Shown: positions 8,503 to 18,632, counted from the first letter of the stretch. The stretch is 64,000 bases of DNA from an uncultured Roseovarius sp. (GCA_947497295.1 CANMFU010000003.1:124001-188000), one strand, 5' to 3'. The notes: generated by a model not told the origin, from the sequence alone. A program made the numbers and translations.

Positions 8503-10380
8503 ATGAAAAAACCATCCGACAACCCCGCCGATCCGTTCAAGAAAGCCCTCGCCGAGGCCACCAAGGTGCTGGCTGGTGATGCTGATCTGAATGTCAGCTA
8601 CTCGGTCGATCCTTCGGGCGTCTCGGGCGATGCGATGCGCCTGCCTCAGGTCAGCCGCCGTATGACCCGCGACGAGGTTCTTCACGCGCGCGGCACAGCC
8701 GATGCGCTGGCGTTGCGGCACAAATACCACAACGCGAAAACTCATGCGAAATACGTTCCCCCCGGCGCCATGGCCCGCGATATTTACGAGGCGATGGAAA
8801 CGGCCCGCTGCGAAGCTGTCGGCGCGCGCGCCATGCCCGGCACCGCCAGCAATATCGACGCCAAGATCGCCGCCGAGGCCGCGCGTCTGGGGTTTGATCA
8901 GATCACCGATCCGGCCGATGCACCGCTGCACACCGCCGCCGGCTATCTCATCCGAAACTTGGCAACGGGGCGCCCCCTGCCCCCCGGCGCGCAGAACGTG
9001 ATGGAGCTGTGGCGCGGCTTTATCGAGGGTGAGGCCGGTGCGACGCTGGAGAATCTGCAGGACAATCTGGCCGATCAAAGCGCCTTTGCCAAATTCGCGC
9101 GCAAGGTGATTGAGGATCTGGGCTATGGCGACCAGCTTGGCGATGATCCGGACGCCGAGGATGACGACCTCGACGACGAGGCCGAAGAGGAAACCGGCGA
9201 GGAAGAGCCAGACAGCTCTGGCCAGGACGACAGCGATACAGACGATGCCGACGCCGAGCCCGAGCAGACCCAGGAGGACCAGCAGGACGCATCGCAGGCG
9301 CAGGTCAGCATGGACGATATGGCCGATCAGGAGTCCGGGGAAGAGGCCGATCTGCCGGACGGCGACGCCCCGATCGAGCCGCCCGCGCCGCAGCCCTTCT
9401 CCGACGCCGACCCCAATTATCAAGTCTATTCCACCCAGTTTGACGAGGAAATCCACGCCGAGGATCTGGCCGACCCGGTGGAATTGGATCGCCTGCGCGC
9501 CTATCTGGATCAGCAGCTTGAGCCGCTGAAAGGCGCCGTCAGCCGCCTTGCCAACAAACTGCAACGCCGCCTTCAGGCGCAGCAAAGCCGCTCGTGGGAG
9601 TTTGACCGCGAGGAGGGTATCCTTGACGCAGGCCGCCTTGCGAGGATCGTGGTCAGCCCGACGACGCCGCTTAGTTTCAAGGTGGAAAAGGATACCGAAT
9701 TCCGCGACACCGTGGTGACGCTGCTGCTGGACAATTCCGGCTCGATGCGGGGCCGCCCGATTTCCATTGCCGCAATCTGCGCCGACGTTCTGGCCCGCAC
9801 GCTGGAGCGGTGCAACGTCAAGGTTGAGGTGCTGGGCTTTACCACCCGCGCGTGGAAAGGCGGGCAAAGCCGCGAGGCGTGGCTGGCCGATGCGCGCCCG
9901 CAATTGCCGGGCCGTCTGAACGATCTGCGCCACATTGTCTATAAATCTGCCGACAGCCCAATGCGCCGCACGCGCCAAAACCTTGGCCTGATGATGAAAG
10001 AGGGCTTGCTCAAGGAAAACATCGACGGCGAAGCGCTGGAATGGGCGCATCGCCGCATGATGGCGCGCCGCGAATCGCGCAAGATCCTGATGGTCATCTC
10101 GGACGGCGCGCCGGTCGATGACAGCACGCTGTCGGTCAACCCGGCCAACTATCTGGAAAAGCACCTGCGCGACGTGATCGCCATGGTCGAGAAACGCAAG
10201 GCGGTCGAGCTATTGGCGATCGGCATCGGCCACGACGTGACGCGCTATTATGACCGGGCGGTGACCATCACCGATGTCGACCAATTGGCCGGCGCAATGA
10301 CCGAACAGCTTGCCGCGCTGTTCGACAGTGATCCGCGCGCACGCGCCCGCGTGATGGGCATACGAAAGGCCATGCGATGA
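8503..10380 (+). CDS. cobT: Cobaltochelatase subunit CobT
   Basis: CobT, partner of CobS in the aerobic cobalt chelatase. About 625 residues, with the three-part layout of the family: an N-terminal helical domain, a very acidic central linker (about residues 205-300, runs of Asp and Glu), and a C-terminal von Willebrand A domain whose MIDAS motif reads [13 protein letters not shown], with a later SDGAPVDDS. The ATG at 8503 ([16 protein letters not shown]) is preferred over an in-frame TTG nine bases earlier. The stop overlaps the next start (ATGA). Confidence 0.96.
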   Translation: MKKPSDNPADPFKKALAEATKVLAGDADLNVSYSVDPSGVSGDAMRLPQVSRRMTRDEVLHARGTADALALRHKYHNAKTHAKYVPPGAMARDIYEAMETARCEAVGARAMPGTASNIDAKIAAEAARLGFDQITDPADAPLHTAAGYLIRNLATGRPLPPGAQNVMELWRGFIEGEAGATLENLQDNLADQSAFAKFARKVIEDLGYGDQLGDDPDAEDDDLDDEAEEETGEEEPDSSGQDDSDTDDADAEPEQTQEDQQDASQAQVSMDDMADQESGEEADLPDGDAPIEPPAPQPFSDADPNYQVYSTQFDEEIHAEDLADPVELDRLRAYLDQQLEPLKGAVSRLANKLQRRLQAQQSRSWEFDREEGILDAGRLARIVVSPTTPLSFKVEKDTEFRDTVVTLLLDNSGSMRGRPISIAAICADVLARTLERCNVKVEVLGFTTRAWKGGQSREAWLADARPQLPGRLNDLRHIVYKSADSPMRRTRQNLGLMMKEGLLKENIDGEALEWAHRRMMARRESRKILMVISDGAPVDDSTLSVNPANYLEKHLRDVIAMVEKRKAVELLAIGIGHDVTRYYDRAVTITDVDQLAGAMTEQLAALFDSDPRARARVMGIRKAMR

Positions 10381-12191
10381 TCCAGACCTTTACCGACAAG
10401 GCCAGCCCCGAACAGGGACCGCCCCGCCTGAAACTGTTGCGCGCGGCGATGGTCTGCGCAGACCTCAATGGCTGGCTTGTGCCCCGCGCCGACGTGCATC
10501 AGGGCGAATATGTCGCGCCGGGGGATGAGCGTCTGGCATGGCTGACAGGCTTTACCGGCTCGGCCGGGTTCGCCGCGATCACGGAAGAAAAGGCTGGCGT
10601 TTTCGTCGATGGCCGCTACCGCACCCAGGCGCGGGTGCAGACCGATGCGGGTGCATTTCAGCCCGTCAACTGGCCCGAGGTCAAGCTGGCCGACTGGCTG
10701 CGCAGCGCCCTGCCCGATGGCGGCAAACTGGGTTTTGATCCATGGCTGCACACGCACAAGGAAATTGCCGAACTGACAGATGCGCTGGCAGGCAGCAGCA
10801 TCGGCCTTGCGCCCGACGCGAATCTGATCGACGCTCTCTGGCAGGACCGCCCCGCCCCGCCCACCGGCGCGATCACCGCCTATCCTGACGAACTTGCCGG
10901 TAAAACCAGCGCCCGAAAACGCGCCGATCTGGCCGATAAGTTGCGCGAAGCGGGCCATCGTGCTGCCATCCTCACCCTGCCTGACAGCATCGCATGGCTG
11001 CTGAACATTCGCGGCAATGACATCCCGCGCAACCCGATCCCGCACGCCTTTGCGGTGCTGCATGACGATGCACGGGTCGAGTTGTATGTGCACCCCGCCA
11101 AGCTGAACACCTTGCCGGACAATTGCACCACGGACGGTGTCACCGCTCATCCCGATACCGGATTTTCCGCCGCACTGACCATTCTGCTCAGCCCGGTGCG
11201 CGTCGATCCGGCCAGCATCCCTGTCGCCATTGTCACCGCGCTGGAAGAAGCGGGTATCACCCCCGCCTTCGCCGACGATCCCTGCATCCTGCCCAAAGCC
11301 TGCAAGACGGACGCTGAAATCGCTGCAACCCGCGAGGCGCATCTGCGCGACGGCGCGGCGCTGGTCAATTTTCTGACTTGGTTCGACGCGCAGGCACCTG
11401 GCACGATCACCGAAATCGACGTTGTCACGCGTCTGGAACAGGCACGGCGGGATACCGGCAAGTTGCTCGATATCAGCTTCGAAACCATCGCAGGCTCCGG
11501 CCCCCACGGCGCGCTGCCACATTATCGCGTGTCCGAGACATCCAATCGCACACTGATTGACGGCGATCTGCTGGTCCTCGACGGCGGCGGCCAGTATCTG
11601 GACGGAACCACCGACATCACCCGAACCCTGCCAGTGGGCAACATCGGAGCGGACGAACGCACCGCCTTTACCCGCGTGCTGCAAGGCATGATCGCTATCA
11701 GCCGTCTGCGTTTTCCCAAAGGGATCGCCGGACGTGACATCGACGCTATCGCGCGCTATCCGCTTTGGCTGGCCGATCAGGACTATGCTCATGGTACCGG
11801 CCACGGCGTCGGCGTCTACATGTGCGTGCATGAAGGCCCGCAGCGCATCAGTCGCGCCAGCGAGGTCGCGCTCGCTCCCGGGATGATCGTGTCGAACGAG
11901 CCGGGCTACTACCGCGAAGGACATTTCGGCATCCGCATCGAAAACCTGCTGGTCGTGCAGCCCGCCGCCCCGCTACCGGGCAACGATGCAGCGGATAGTG
12001 CTGCGGAAAAACTGGTCTTCGAGACACTTAATTTTGTGCCGTTAGATCGCCGCCTGATCCAACGCGACATGCTGAGCGTTGCGGAAATTGCGTGGATCGA
12101 CGCCTATCACGCCGATTGCCTCGCCAAAATTGGCCCCCGCCTCGGCCCCGATGCCAAAAACTGGCTGGCCAGCGCCACGCAGCCCATCTGA
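10377..12191 (+). CDS. Xaa-Pro aminopeptidase, M24 family (long form)
   Basis: A 604-residue cytoplasmic M24B metallopeptidase that removes an N-terminal residue preceding proline. It has two creatinase-like N-terminal domains and a C-terminal pita-bread catalytic domain. Metal ligands are visible: the Asp pair in [20 protein letters not shown], His in [10 protein letters not shown], and Glu in SNEPGYY and IRIENLL. Residue order and length fit the eukaryote-like aminopeptidase P branch common in alphaproteobacteria. The start overlaps the cobT stop, so it is read with cobT, although no metabolic link between them is known. Confidence 0.94.
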   Translation: MIQTFTDKASPEQGPPRLKLLRAAMVCADLNGWLVPRADVHQGEYVAPGDERLAWLTGFTGSAGFAAITEEKAGVFVDGRYRTQARVQTDAGAFQPVNWPEVKLADWLRSALPDGGKLGFDPWLHTHKEIAELTDALAGSSIGLAPDANLIDALWQDRPAPPTGAITAYPDELAGKTSARKRADLADKLREAGHRAAILTLPDSIAWLLNIRGNDIPRNPIPHAFAVLHDDARVELYVHPAKLNTLPDNCTTDGVTAHPDTGFSAALTILLSPVRVDPASIPVAIVTALEEAGITPAFADDPCILPKACKTDAEIAATREAHLRDGAALVNFLTWFDAQAPGTITEIDVVTRLEQARRDTGKLLDISFETIAGSGPHGALPHYRVSETSNRTLIDGDLLVLDGGGQYLDGTTDITRTLPVGNIGADERTAFTRVLQGMIAISRLRFPKGIAGRDIDAIARYPLWLADQDYAHGTGHGVGVYMCVHEGPQRISRASEVALAPGMIVSNEPGYYREGHFGIRIENLLVVQPAAPLPGNDAADSAAEKLVFETLNFVPLDRRLIQRDMLSVAEIAWIDAYHADCLAKIGPRLGPDAKNWLASATQPI

Positions 12192-12267
12192 CTTGATCAC
12201 CATCGCAGAACTGGAAATCCCGCCGGAAACACGCCACTGTGCGAGCAGCGAGTCAGGAAGGCACATA

Positions 12268-12609
12268 ATGACAGAGATAACGATTGAGAAAACCAGCGGC
12301 ACTTGGACCGTTCGCGCAGGCGGCGCCGTCATCGGCGAAAGCCGCAACGCATTGAAGTTGACCGAAGGCGACCGTGCACCCGTCATGTATTTCCCGCGCG
12401 CCGATGTCGCAATGGCATTTCTCGACCCTAGCGCGCACAGCACCGTCTGCCCGGCCAAAGGGACAGCCAGTTACTTTTCGATCATCACGAAAAGCCGGAC
12501 AATCGAAAATGCCGCATGGTGCTATGAAGCTCCAAACGCCGACGTGGACCAGATCAAAGACCACATTGCCTTCCACACCGGCGATCTCGTCGCGGTCGAA
12601 CGGGTGTAA
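12268..12609 (+). CDS. DUF427 domain-containing protein
   Basis: A 113-residue protein of the DUF427 family. The family pattern is clear: RAGGAVIGES near the start, then VMYFPRADV, CPAKGTASYFSI and NAAWCYEAP, ending in VAVERV. The frame is open further upstream inside the aminopeptidase gene, but AGGAAGG lies 8-9 bases before the ATG at 12268, and the protein from there has the normal length. DUF427 domains are small and beta-rich with no established enzymatic role. A dispersed 3' element and two hairpins follow. Confidence 0.92.
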   Translation: MTEITIEKTSGTWTVRAGGAVIGESRNALKLTEGDRAPVMYFPRADVAMAFLDPSAHSTVCPAKGTASYFSIITKSRTIENAAWCYEAPNADVDQIKDHIAFHTGDLVAVERV

Positions 12610-12622
12610 CTCAACCCATTCT

Positions 12623-12644
12623 TTCTTCTTGCTGAAAATATCCT
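12623..12644 (-). repeat. Dispersed 3'-end element, copy 1
   Basis: A 22-bp sequence whose minus strand contains ATATTTTCAGCAAGAAG, identical over its length to copies at 37688-37709 and 45503-45524. It lies 13 bp after the stop of the DUF427 gene. In the direction of that gene it reads TTCTTCTTGCTGAAAATATCC and then a G-run, as in the other copies. Confidence 0.85.
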
Positions 12645-12654
12645 GGGGGGAAGA

Positions 12655-12698
12655 ATTGATTTCCATCGGAAATCAATGCGTGGGGGGCAAAGCCCCCC
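12655..12698. terminator. Two consecutive hairpins between DUF427 and clc
   Basis: First hairpin: ATTGATTTCC at 12655-12664 pairs perfectly with 12668-12677 around a 3-base loop. Second: GGGGGGC at 12682-12688 pairs with GCCCCCC at 12692-12698 around AAA. They separate two convergent genes. No T-tract follows, so the terminator role is inferred from position and structure. Confidence 0.55.
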
Positions 12699-12716
12699 AA
12701 CTGCTCTGCTCCCGCC

Positions 12717-14405
12717 CTAACCGTGGTCTTCGCGCGATATGGCAGCCAGTGCCAGGTTGAACGCCTTTAACGCGTCCACATGGTACAGAACGCCCTTGTA
12801 CTCAAGCGGCGCGCCCTCCTTTGGCGCCGATACGACCGGCACATAATTTACCGAATGCGCGTCGAAAACCGGCATCGCGGTCTCCAGTGTCGCGCCAATG
12901 TCCAAATGAATCCCTTTGTCGATCATCGCGCGAACGACACTCTCGGGCGGGGCGCTGTCATCACCTGCCGGGCGCATCAGGCCCGTGACGGCTGTCATCG
13001 ACAGAAGATACGCCTGCGGACCCTCGGCCAGGTGAACGCCGCGCCGCTTGAGCTGGGTCAGGAAAAATGACCGTGTCACCAGCCGCGTGCCCAGCGCCGT
13101 GGAGGTGGACACCGCCATCATCACGGCAAGCCCGGTTTGCCAATCGCCAGTCAACTCGAACACAATCAGCGTCGTGGAAATCGGCGCGCCCAGCACGGCG
13201 GCGGCCACGGCGCCCATCCCGGCCAGCGCATAGATCCTGTGCGCGCCAGACACATCCGGGAAAACCGACGTCGCGATCAACCCAAAGGCCAGCCCGGTCA
13301 GCGCGCCCAGCATCAGCGAGGGCGAGAATATCCCGCCTCCCATCCGTCCGCCCAGTGTGATCGCGACCGCCGCCACCTTCAGGACGGCAAACACGATCGC
13401 TTCATTCAGCAGCAGATCGCCCGTTAGCGCCGCCGACGTTGTCTCGTAGCCGACGCCAATGATATGCGGAAACGCGATGGCGACCCCGCCCAACATCCCG
13501 CCCGCAATGGCCGGGCGCAACCAGCCGGGAACATACAGACGGCGGCACAGAACATCGCCCAGATCCTCGGCAAAGAAAACCGCCCGGATCAGGACCGCAG
13601 CCACCACCCCGCACACAAGGCCCAGCAGCAAGAAGGCTGGCAATTCGATGTAGAATTCGAGCGCAGGCGCCACAGGCACATCGAATTCGGTGATATCGCC
13701 AAATTCCATCCGGTTGATGACCGTACCCGCCACGCTGGCGACGGCAATCGGCGCAAATCCGTTGACGGTGAACCGGCGCAGCACCACCTCCATTGCGAAC
13801 AGCGCGCCGGCGATGGGCGCGTTGAACGATGCGGACACTGCCGCTGCCACCGCACAGCCCAGCAGATCACGCCCCGTCACGCCATTTGCATTGATCCGGA
13901 CACTGATCCATGTAGCGATCACGCCCGCCAGATGCACAACCGGCCCTTCGCGCCCAGAAGACCCGCCCGCGCCCAGCGTAATCAGCGACGCCGCCGCCGA
14001 GGCAATCCCGGCCCGAATCTCTACCCGGCCATTGTCCAGCGCTGCGCCGGAAATGACATCTGCTACCGCTCGCACCTTGCCGTCGGGCGTGAACCAATTG
14101 AGAATAATCCCCACTGCCAACCCGCCAATGATTGGAATGACAAGGATCCAGTACCACGCCAGCGCCTCGGCAAAGGTATAGAGGCGCCGGGGGTCGTCGA
14201 CGCCATAAAGCAGCACCTGCAGCCAATCGATTCCCTTGCGGAAAAACAGCGCAGCAAAGCCGGCAGCGATGCCGATCACCAGCGCGATCAGCCAAAACTG
14301 GAACTGACTGGGCCCGCGCGCGCGCAGCACTTGCCATGCATGACGCAGCGCGCGCCGCATATCCGACAGCGTGCGCGCGGTAAAAGACGGGTCAGGCGTG
14401 CTCAT
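12717..14405 (-). CDS. ClC-type chloride channel or H+/Cl- antiporter
   Basis: A 562-residue integral membrane protein of the ClC family with the usual broken and re-entrant helices from about residue 38 to 440. The signature motifs are present: GGSSGREGPVVH, which contains the Glu that acts as the external gate, and GGRMGGGIFSPSLMLGA, the GxFxP selectivity motif. The C-terminal 120 residues resemble a CBS-type regulatory region and end in ISREDHG. The gene stands alone, convergent with DUF427. Whether it is a channel or an exchanger cannot be told without a structure-based alignment of the proton-glutamate position. Confidence 0.94.
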   Translation of the reverse strand: MSTPDPSFTARTLSDMRRALRHAWQVLRARGPSQFQFWLIALVIGIAAGFAALFFRKGIDWLQVLLYGVDDPRRLYTFAEALAWYWILVIPIIGGLAVGIILNWFTPDGKVRAVADVISGAALDNGRVEIRAGIASAAASLITLGAGGSSGREGPVVHLAGVIATWISVRINANGVTGRDLLGCAVAAAVSASFNAPIAGALFAMEVVLRRFTVNGFAPIAVASVAGTVINRMEFGDITEFDVPVAPALEFYIELPAFLLLGLVCGVVAAVLIRAVFFAEDLGDVLCRRLYVPGWLRPAIAGGMLGGVAIAFPHIIGVGYETTSAALTGDLLLNEAIVFAVLKVAAVAITLGGRMGGGIFSPSLMLGALTGLAFGLIATSVFPDVSGAHRIYALAGMGAVAAAVLGAPISTTLIVFELTGDWQTGLAVMMAVSTSTALGTRLVTRSFFLTQLKRRGVHLAEGPQAYLLSMTAVTGLMRPAGDDSAPPESVVRAMIDKGIHLDIGATLETAMPVFDAHSVNYVPVVSAPKEGAPLEYKGVLYHVDALKAFNLALAAISREDHG

Positions 14406-14847
14406 GGCTCAAGTCTGGTCCCAAAGGTGCGGGTGTCAGGGTGCGACAATCAGGGCATCATGCCCGCAAGGCCTGCCCGGTCGCAACCCAAACCGGTTCT
14501 ATCGCAATCCGGCGCCCGCAATAACGATCCATTAGATGGCTTCCCGCCAGTTTTGGTCTGTTAGCGCGGGCAACAGACCAAACTAGGGACGCGTTCGCAA
14601 ACAGCATTCGCGTGCCAGAACCGCGCTGTCTGATCGGGCGGCGCTGCGCATGCCTGCGCACTGGCTCCTGGAGTTGCGGGTCGTCTCATCGGGCCCATCA
14701 CTGCATCTGATGCGTTTTGGCCATGTGGCCGATGTACAGCATAATTTTCGGCGCATGTCCGGCGATTGCCGACCGCAAACGCGCCGTCCGCATGAAACTC
14801 GTATTAAAAGGCTTGCTCTGCCGACCAAGGCCAGTAAACGTGGCGTC
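14406..14847. other. Intergenic region between clc and terB genes
   Basis: A 442-bp stretch between the divergent clc and terB genes. No frame shows a recognisable protein. It holds one strong inverted repeat (14552-14582). The frame of the first TerB gene is open back to 14650, but that extension has no conserved content. Confidence 0.6.
14552..14582. repeat. Perfect 11-bp inverted repeat
   Basis: TTTGGTCTGTT at 14552-14562 is followed by nine bases and then its exact complement at 14572-14582. It lies about 150 bp upstream of the clc start and 265 bp upstream of the first terB gene. There is no T-run, so a regulator-binding palindrome or an RNA hairpin is as likely as a terminator. Confidence 0.6.
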
Positions 14848-15285
14848 ATGCTGTCGCGTATCCTAAACCTTTTAAAGGGACATCCCTCGGACCCGTTGCC
14901 GGAGCCGGACGCGCGCCTTGCTTTGGGGGCATTCGTGGTGCGCGTTGCCAAATCGGGCGACGCCGATGAGACGCCGCTGATAAACCGCATCGACGCCCTG
15001 CTGGCGCGCCTGAACGGGCTGGGTCCAGAAGATGCCGCCAAAATGCGCGCCACATGCGAAAAAATCGAAGCCGAGGCGCCGTCAACGCGTAAATTCGCGC
15101 TGTTGATCCGCGAAACGGTCAGCTTTGAGGCCCGTATCGAAGCGCTGGAAGCGCTGTGGCAGGTGATGCTGGCCGATGGCAAGCCCAGCGCGCCGGAATT
15201 GGCCGTTATCACCCAGATCCGCGAAGCACTGGGGTTGAGCAAAGCCGATTGCGAAGCCGCGCAGCAGCGTGCGGCGCCGCTCTGA
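14848..15285 (+). CDS. TerB family protein, first of a tandem pair
   Basis: A 145-residue protein of the TerB (tellurite resistance B-like) helical family. It begins MLSRILNLLKGHPSDPLPE and carries the family pattern ARLALGAFVVRVAKSGD at the start and ALEALWQVMLADGKPSAPE near the end, acidic positions that form a metal-binding site in TerB. The start at 14848 gives the same length and N-terminus as its downstream neighbour, which it matches at many positions, so the two arose by tandem duplication. Other ter genes are absent, so a role in tellurite resistance is not supported. Confidence 0.83.
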   Translation: MLSRILNLLKGHPSDPLPEPDARLALGAFVVRVAKSGDADETPLINRIDALLARLNGLGPEDAAKMRATCEKIEAEAPSTRKFALLIRETVSFEARIEALEALWQVMLADGKPSAPELAVITQIREALGLSKADCEAAQQRAAPL

Positions 15286-15356
15286 GCTCCATCACTCCGA
15301 AGCCCTTCACGAGTTTAGTGTTTTGACCTCGCCGTGCTGCGCGATATATAGCAACC

Positions 15357-15800
15357 ATGATAGCAGATATTCTCAAGCGCCTCAGCGGTGCCGACCCCAC
15401 CCCCATGACTGAAACCGATGCGCGACTCGCGCTGGCATCCCTGCTGGTGCGCGCGGCGCGCACCGATGGCGTCTATGCTCCGTCCGAGATCGACCGCATC
15501 GACCGCATTCTTGCCGCGCGCTATGATCTGAGCGCCGCAGACGCTGCCAGCCTGCGCGCGGAAGGCGAACAGACCGAGGCAGACGCGCCCGATACGGTCC
15601 GCTTTACCCGCGCGATCAAGGACGCCGTCCCGTACGAAGACCGAATCAAGGTGATCGAGGCGCTGTGGCAGGTTGTTTTGGCCGATGGCGACCGCGCCGA
15701 TCCTGAAAATGCCCTGCTGCGAATGACCGCCAGCCTGCTGGGTGTCAACGACGTGGACAGCGCCAACGCGCGTCAACGGATGCAGGCCGCCAAGGATTAG
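15357..15800 (+). CDS. TerB family protein, second of a tandem pair
   Basis: A 147-residue TerB-like helical protein, paralogous to the one just upstream: both start with a short Ile-Leu-Lys/Asn-Leu helix, then TDARLALASLLVRAARTDG and KVIEALWQVVLADGDRADPE. The acidic metal-site residues typical of TerB (ARTDGVYAPSEID and ADGDRADPEN) are better preserved here than in the first copy, whose equivalent is AKSGDADETPLIN. The gap to the next gene is six bases, so it is in an operon with the PhnD-like gene. The function of lone TerB proteins in this group is not known. Confidence 0.87.
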   Translation: MIADILKRLSGADPTPMTETDARLALASLLVRAARTDGVYAPSEIDRIDRILAARYDLSAADAASLRAEGEQTEADAPDTVRFTRAIKDAVPYEDRIKVIEALWQVVLADGDRADPENALLRMTASLLGVNDVDSANARQRMQAAKD

Positions 15801-15806
15801 ACCCCG

Positions 15807-16544
15807 GTGATCGCCAGTCTGCCGATGTATGACCATCCCGAAACCGCGCAGACACTCGATATCCTTTGGGCAGAGATCGGGAGGCGTCTGCCATTTGATG
15901 CGCCAGCCGCTCTTACCCGCAGCGGTGATCCGTGGGATCACTGGACGGATCCCGACCTCGTTTTGTCGCAGACCTGCGGTTATCCCTACCGCGCGCGCCT
16001 GAGCGACAGGGTACAGTTGATCGGCGCGCCTGATTGCCTCCTGCCCGGTTGTCCGCCCGGTTATTACAATAGCGTTTTTGTGGTGCGCACAGGCGATACC
16101 CGGCGTGGGCTTGCCGGTTTTGCGAGCACCCGCTTTGCCTATAATGACCCGCTATCGCAGTCGGGCTGGGCGGCCGCGCAGAACCATGCAGCCGCGCATG
16201 GCTTTGCATTCACGCCGCACGTTTGCACCGGCGGGCACCGCGATTCAGCCAGCGCCGTTGTCGAAGACCGCGCCGATATTGCAGCCATCGACGCGCTCAG
16301 CTGGCTCCTGATGCAGCGCCATGACGCCCACGCCGCGCAACTGCGGGAAATCGCGCGCACGGCGCCTACGCCTGCCTTGCCATTTATCGCCGCGCGCCGC
16401 CGCGAAGCATCCGTCATCCGTGACGCGCTAAAGGGGGGCATCGCAGCCCTCACCCCGGCGCAGCGCGACACCCTTTCGCTGCATGGTCTGGTCCAGGTGC
16501 CCAAGGCGGCGTATCTGGCGGTGCCAAACCCGCCCGCACCTTAG
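15807..16544 (+). CDS. PhnD/transferrin-fold substrate-binding-like protein without signal peptide
   Basis: A 245-residue protein with a PhnD-like periplasmic-binding fold: it opens directly on the first beta strand (IASLPMYDHPETAQTLD), with LVLSQTCGYPYR and FASTRFAYNDPLSQSGW motifs and the DRADIAAIDALSW segment typical of PhnD-type domains. The start is a GTG six bases after terB. There is no signal peptide or lipobox, so it should stay in the cytoplasm, unlike transporter-bound PhnD. No ABC permease or ATPase gene is adjacent. The ligand is unknown. Confidence 0.82.
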   Translation: MIASLPMYDHPETAQTLDILWAEIGRRLPFDAPAALTRSGDPWDHWTDPDLVLSQTCGYPYRARLSDRVQLIGAPDCLLPGCPPGYYNSVFVVRTGDTRRGLAGFASTRFAYNDPLSQSGWAAAQNHAAAHGFAFTPHVCTGGHRDSASAVVEDRADIAAIDALSWLLMQRHDAHAAQLREIARTAPTPALPFIAARRREASVIRDALKGGIAALTPAQRDTLSLHGLVQVPKAAYLAVPNPPAP

Positions 16545-17315
16545 TTAGCCACAGTCCAGCAAAACCTATTACAGCACACAGACTGCTCATTGAATCGCGC
16601 GGCACTTTTTATCTTTTTACGTGCCGATGGTCCCGCCCGGAAAACCTCTTGCCCACCGATCCGCCTGTTGCTGATACCGGGGTATTTCCGCGGCGCCCGT
16701 TCGTCTGTTCCCAGCCCAAAGCCTGTTGCCGCATCGCCGAACCGTCTGCCCAGTCCCGCCTGCCCACCATGCGCCGCGCATCGTCTGGGCAACGCTGATA
16801 ATATCCAGATTGCCAAGATAGAAGTCGCGTTGCCAGCCCTTTCCACTGCAGAAATGGTGGCCCGGCTGTCCACGGATATGGCGCGCAATGCGCGTGACGA
16901 TACGCCGGGCGCATGGCCGGATGGCGCAAAGGTCAACCTGCGCGCCGCCGGGGCGAATTCCAACCGAGGTGGCAGATACCTAAGGGTGTATTTGGTCCAC
17001 CCAGCCTGCACGAACAAAGCGATTTTATGCTTTCCACGCAACGGCGCTGGTGTTTTTCTGCAGTCTTCCCGCGCGGCAGCAGCGCAGCGATGCGCTGTAT
17101 TACGCCAGATTTTCCGCCGGAAAAAGCGTTCAACCCTTTCGCGCCCCCCCATCTTGGAGAGTTTTTCACCGCGCTCATGCTGACGGTCACCGACATCTTG
17201 GGCCTGATCAACTTGCCCCCGGAACCGGCATCGGCCGCACCGTGGCGCGCCAGATTGAGGTTGCGCCCGAACCTGATCCGGTGAATCACTCCCGCCAAAG
17301 AGAAGGAATTACGTC
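16545..17315. other. Long non-coding or degenerate stretch before the polyamine operon
   Basis: A 771-bp region. Several frames are open on both strands, but none has recognisable domains, and the translations are rich in Arg/Pro as expected for chance frames in GC-rich DNA. The plus-strand frame from 16590 contains one protein-like stretch (IAKIEVALPALSTAEMVARL, about 16806-16865). I cannot assign it. The last part should hold the promoter for the glutamine-synthetase-like gene at 17316, which has AGAAGGAA 9-10 bases before its ATG. Confidence 0.5.
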
Positions 17316-18632
17316 ATGGAAATCGGAAATTTCGCCACATTTCGCGTGGCGGCCTGCGATCTGAACGGGCAGATGCGCGGCAAGCGGATGCCTGCCAGCT
17401 ACTTTTCCGGTCTGGACAAGGACGGTGTTCGCATGCCGCTGTCAGTGCTGAATGTCGACATCAAGGGCGCCGATATCGAAGACAGCCCGCTGGTATTCGA
17501 AACCGGCGATGCGGACGGCATCATGCGCCCCACCTCGCGCGGGCCGGTGCCGCTGCCGTGGCTCGACAGCCAGCAGCCGCTAGTGCCGATGCAGATGTAT
17601 CTGGAGGACGGCACGCCGTTTTACGGCGACGCGCGCCACGCTCTGGCCCGCGTGCTGGACCGCTACGCCGCGCGAGGCTGGCAGGTGATGGCGGCGACCG
17701 AACTGGAATTTACCCTTGTCGATGACAGCGGCAAACGACTGAAACATGTTCGCGATCCGCGCAACCGGCGGCGCATCGACGCGTCCGAAATCCTGTCTCT
17801 GACACAGATGGACGCGTTCGATCCGTTCCTGTCCGCCCTCTACGAGGCGTGCGAGGCGATGGGGATCGAGGCGCAGACCACCACCTCCGAGGCCGGTATC
17901 GGTCAGTTCGAGATCACGCTGAACCATCAGGACGCGATGCGCGCCGCCGACGACACATGGCTGTTCAAGGCGCTCATTCGCGGCCTCGCCCACCGGTTTG
18001 ACTGCGCCGCGACGTTCATGGCCAAACCCTTTGCGCAGGACAGCGGAAACGGCATGCACATGCATTTTTCGGTACTTGATGCGGAGGGCAATAATATCTT
18101 TGATGATGGCGGCCCCAAGGGCACCGACACGCTGCGCCACGCCATCGGCGGCTGCCTGGCCGCGATGCAAGGCTCGACGCTGGTATTCGCGCCGCACGCC
18201 AACAGCTATGCGCGAATGACGCCGGGCGCGCATGCGCCGACCGCGATCTGCTGGGCCTATGAGAACCGCACGGCGGCGATCCGCGTGCCCGGCGGATCTC
18301 CCAAGGCACGCCGGATCGAACATCGCGTTGCGGGCGGCGACATCAACCCCTATCTGAGCTTTGCCGCCATTCTCGGTGCCGCATTGGTGGGAATCGAGGA
18401 CGCGATGGACCCCGGCGCGCCGCTGACCGGCAGCGCCTATGGCAAGGATCTGCCGCAACTGGCCAGCGATTGGAGCACCGCCGTCGATCTGTTCGATGCA
18501 GACCCCCTGCTGCCACGTATTTTCGAGCCGCGCCTGATCCGAAACTACGTGCTGACCAAACGGCAGGAGATCACCGTCATGGGCGAGATCGACGAGTCCG
18601 ACCATTGGAAAACCTATCTCGACAAGGTTTGA
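17316..18632 (+). CDS. Glutamine synthetase family protein, gamma-glutamylputrescine synthetase-like (first copy)
   Basis: A 438-residue type I glutamine-synthetase-fold ligase. It has the N-terminal beta-grasp with ACDLNGQMRGKRMPA, then catalytic-domain motifs: the ATELEFTLV strand with metal-binding Glu, TSEAGIGQFEITLNHQD, ATFMAKPFAQDSGNGMHMH, and ENRTAAIRVPGGSPKARRIEHR with the glutamate-binding Arg. The divergent N-terminus and its place in an operon with an amidotransferase and a PuuB-like oxidase point to ATP-dependent joining of glutamate to putrescine or another amine (PuuA reaction), not ammonia assimilation. It is about 38% identical by eye to the second copy at 19430. Confidence 0.88.
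   Translation: MEIGNFATFRVAACDLNGQMRGKRMPASYFSGLDKDGVRMPLSVLNVDIKGADIEDSPLVFETGDADGIMRPTSRGPVPLPWLDSQQPLVPMQMYLEDGTPFYGDARHALARVLDRYAARGWQVMAATELEFTLVDDSGKRLKHVRDPRNRRRIDASEILSLTQMDAFDPFLSALYEACEAMGIEAQTTTSEAGIGQFEITLNHQDAMRAADDTWLFKALIRGLAHRFDCAATFMAKPFAQDSGNGMHMHFSVLDAEGNNIFDDGGPKGTDTLRHAIGGCLAAMQGSTLVFAPHANSYARMTPGAHAPTAICWAYENRTAAIRVPGGSPKARRIEHRVAGGDINPYLSFAAILGAALVGIEDAMDPGAPLTGSAYGKDLPQLASDWSTAVDLFDADPLLPRIFEPRLIRNYVLTKRQEITVMGEIDESDHWKTYLDKV

Noticed and set aside
8392..10164. 590-codon minus-strand frame over cobT
   Set aside because: Antisense of the CobT gene; long only because of the GC-rich codon pattern.
13464..14564. 366-codon plus-strand frame over the ClC gene
   Set aside because: Antisense shadow of a membrane protein gene; His/Arg/Gln-rich with no motif.
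16541..17183. Overlapping plus- and minus-strand frames of about 200 codons
   Set aside because: No recognisable domain on either strand and chance-like composition. Reported only as an unexplained stretch.
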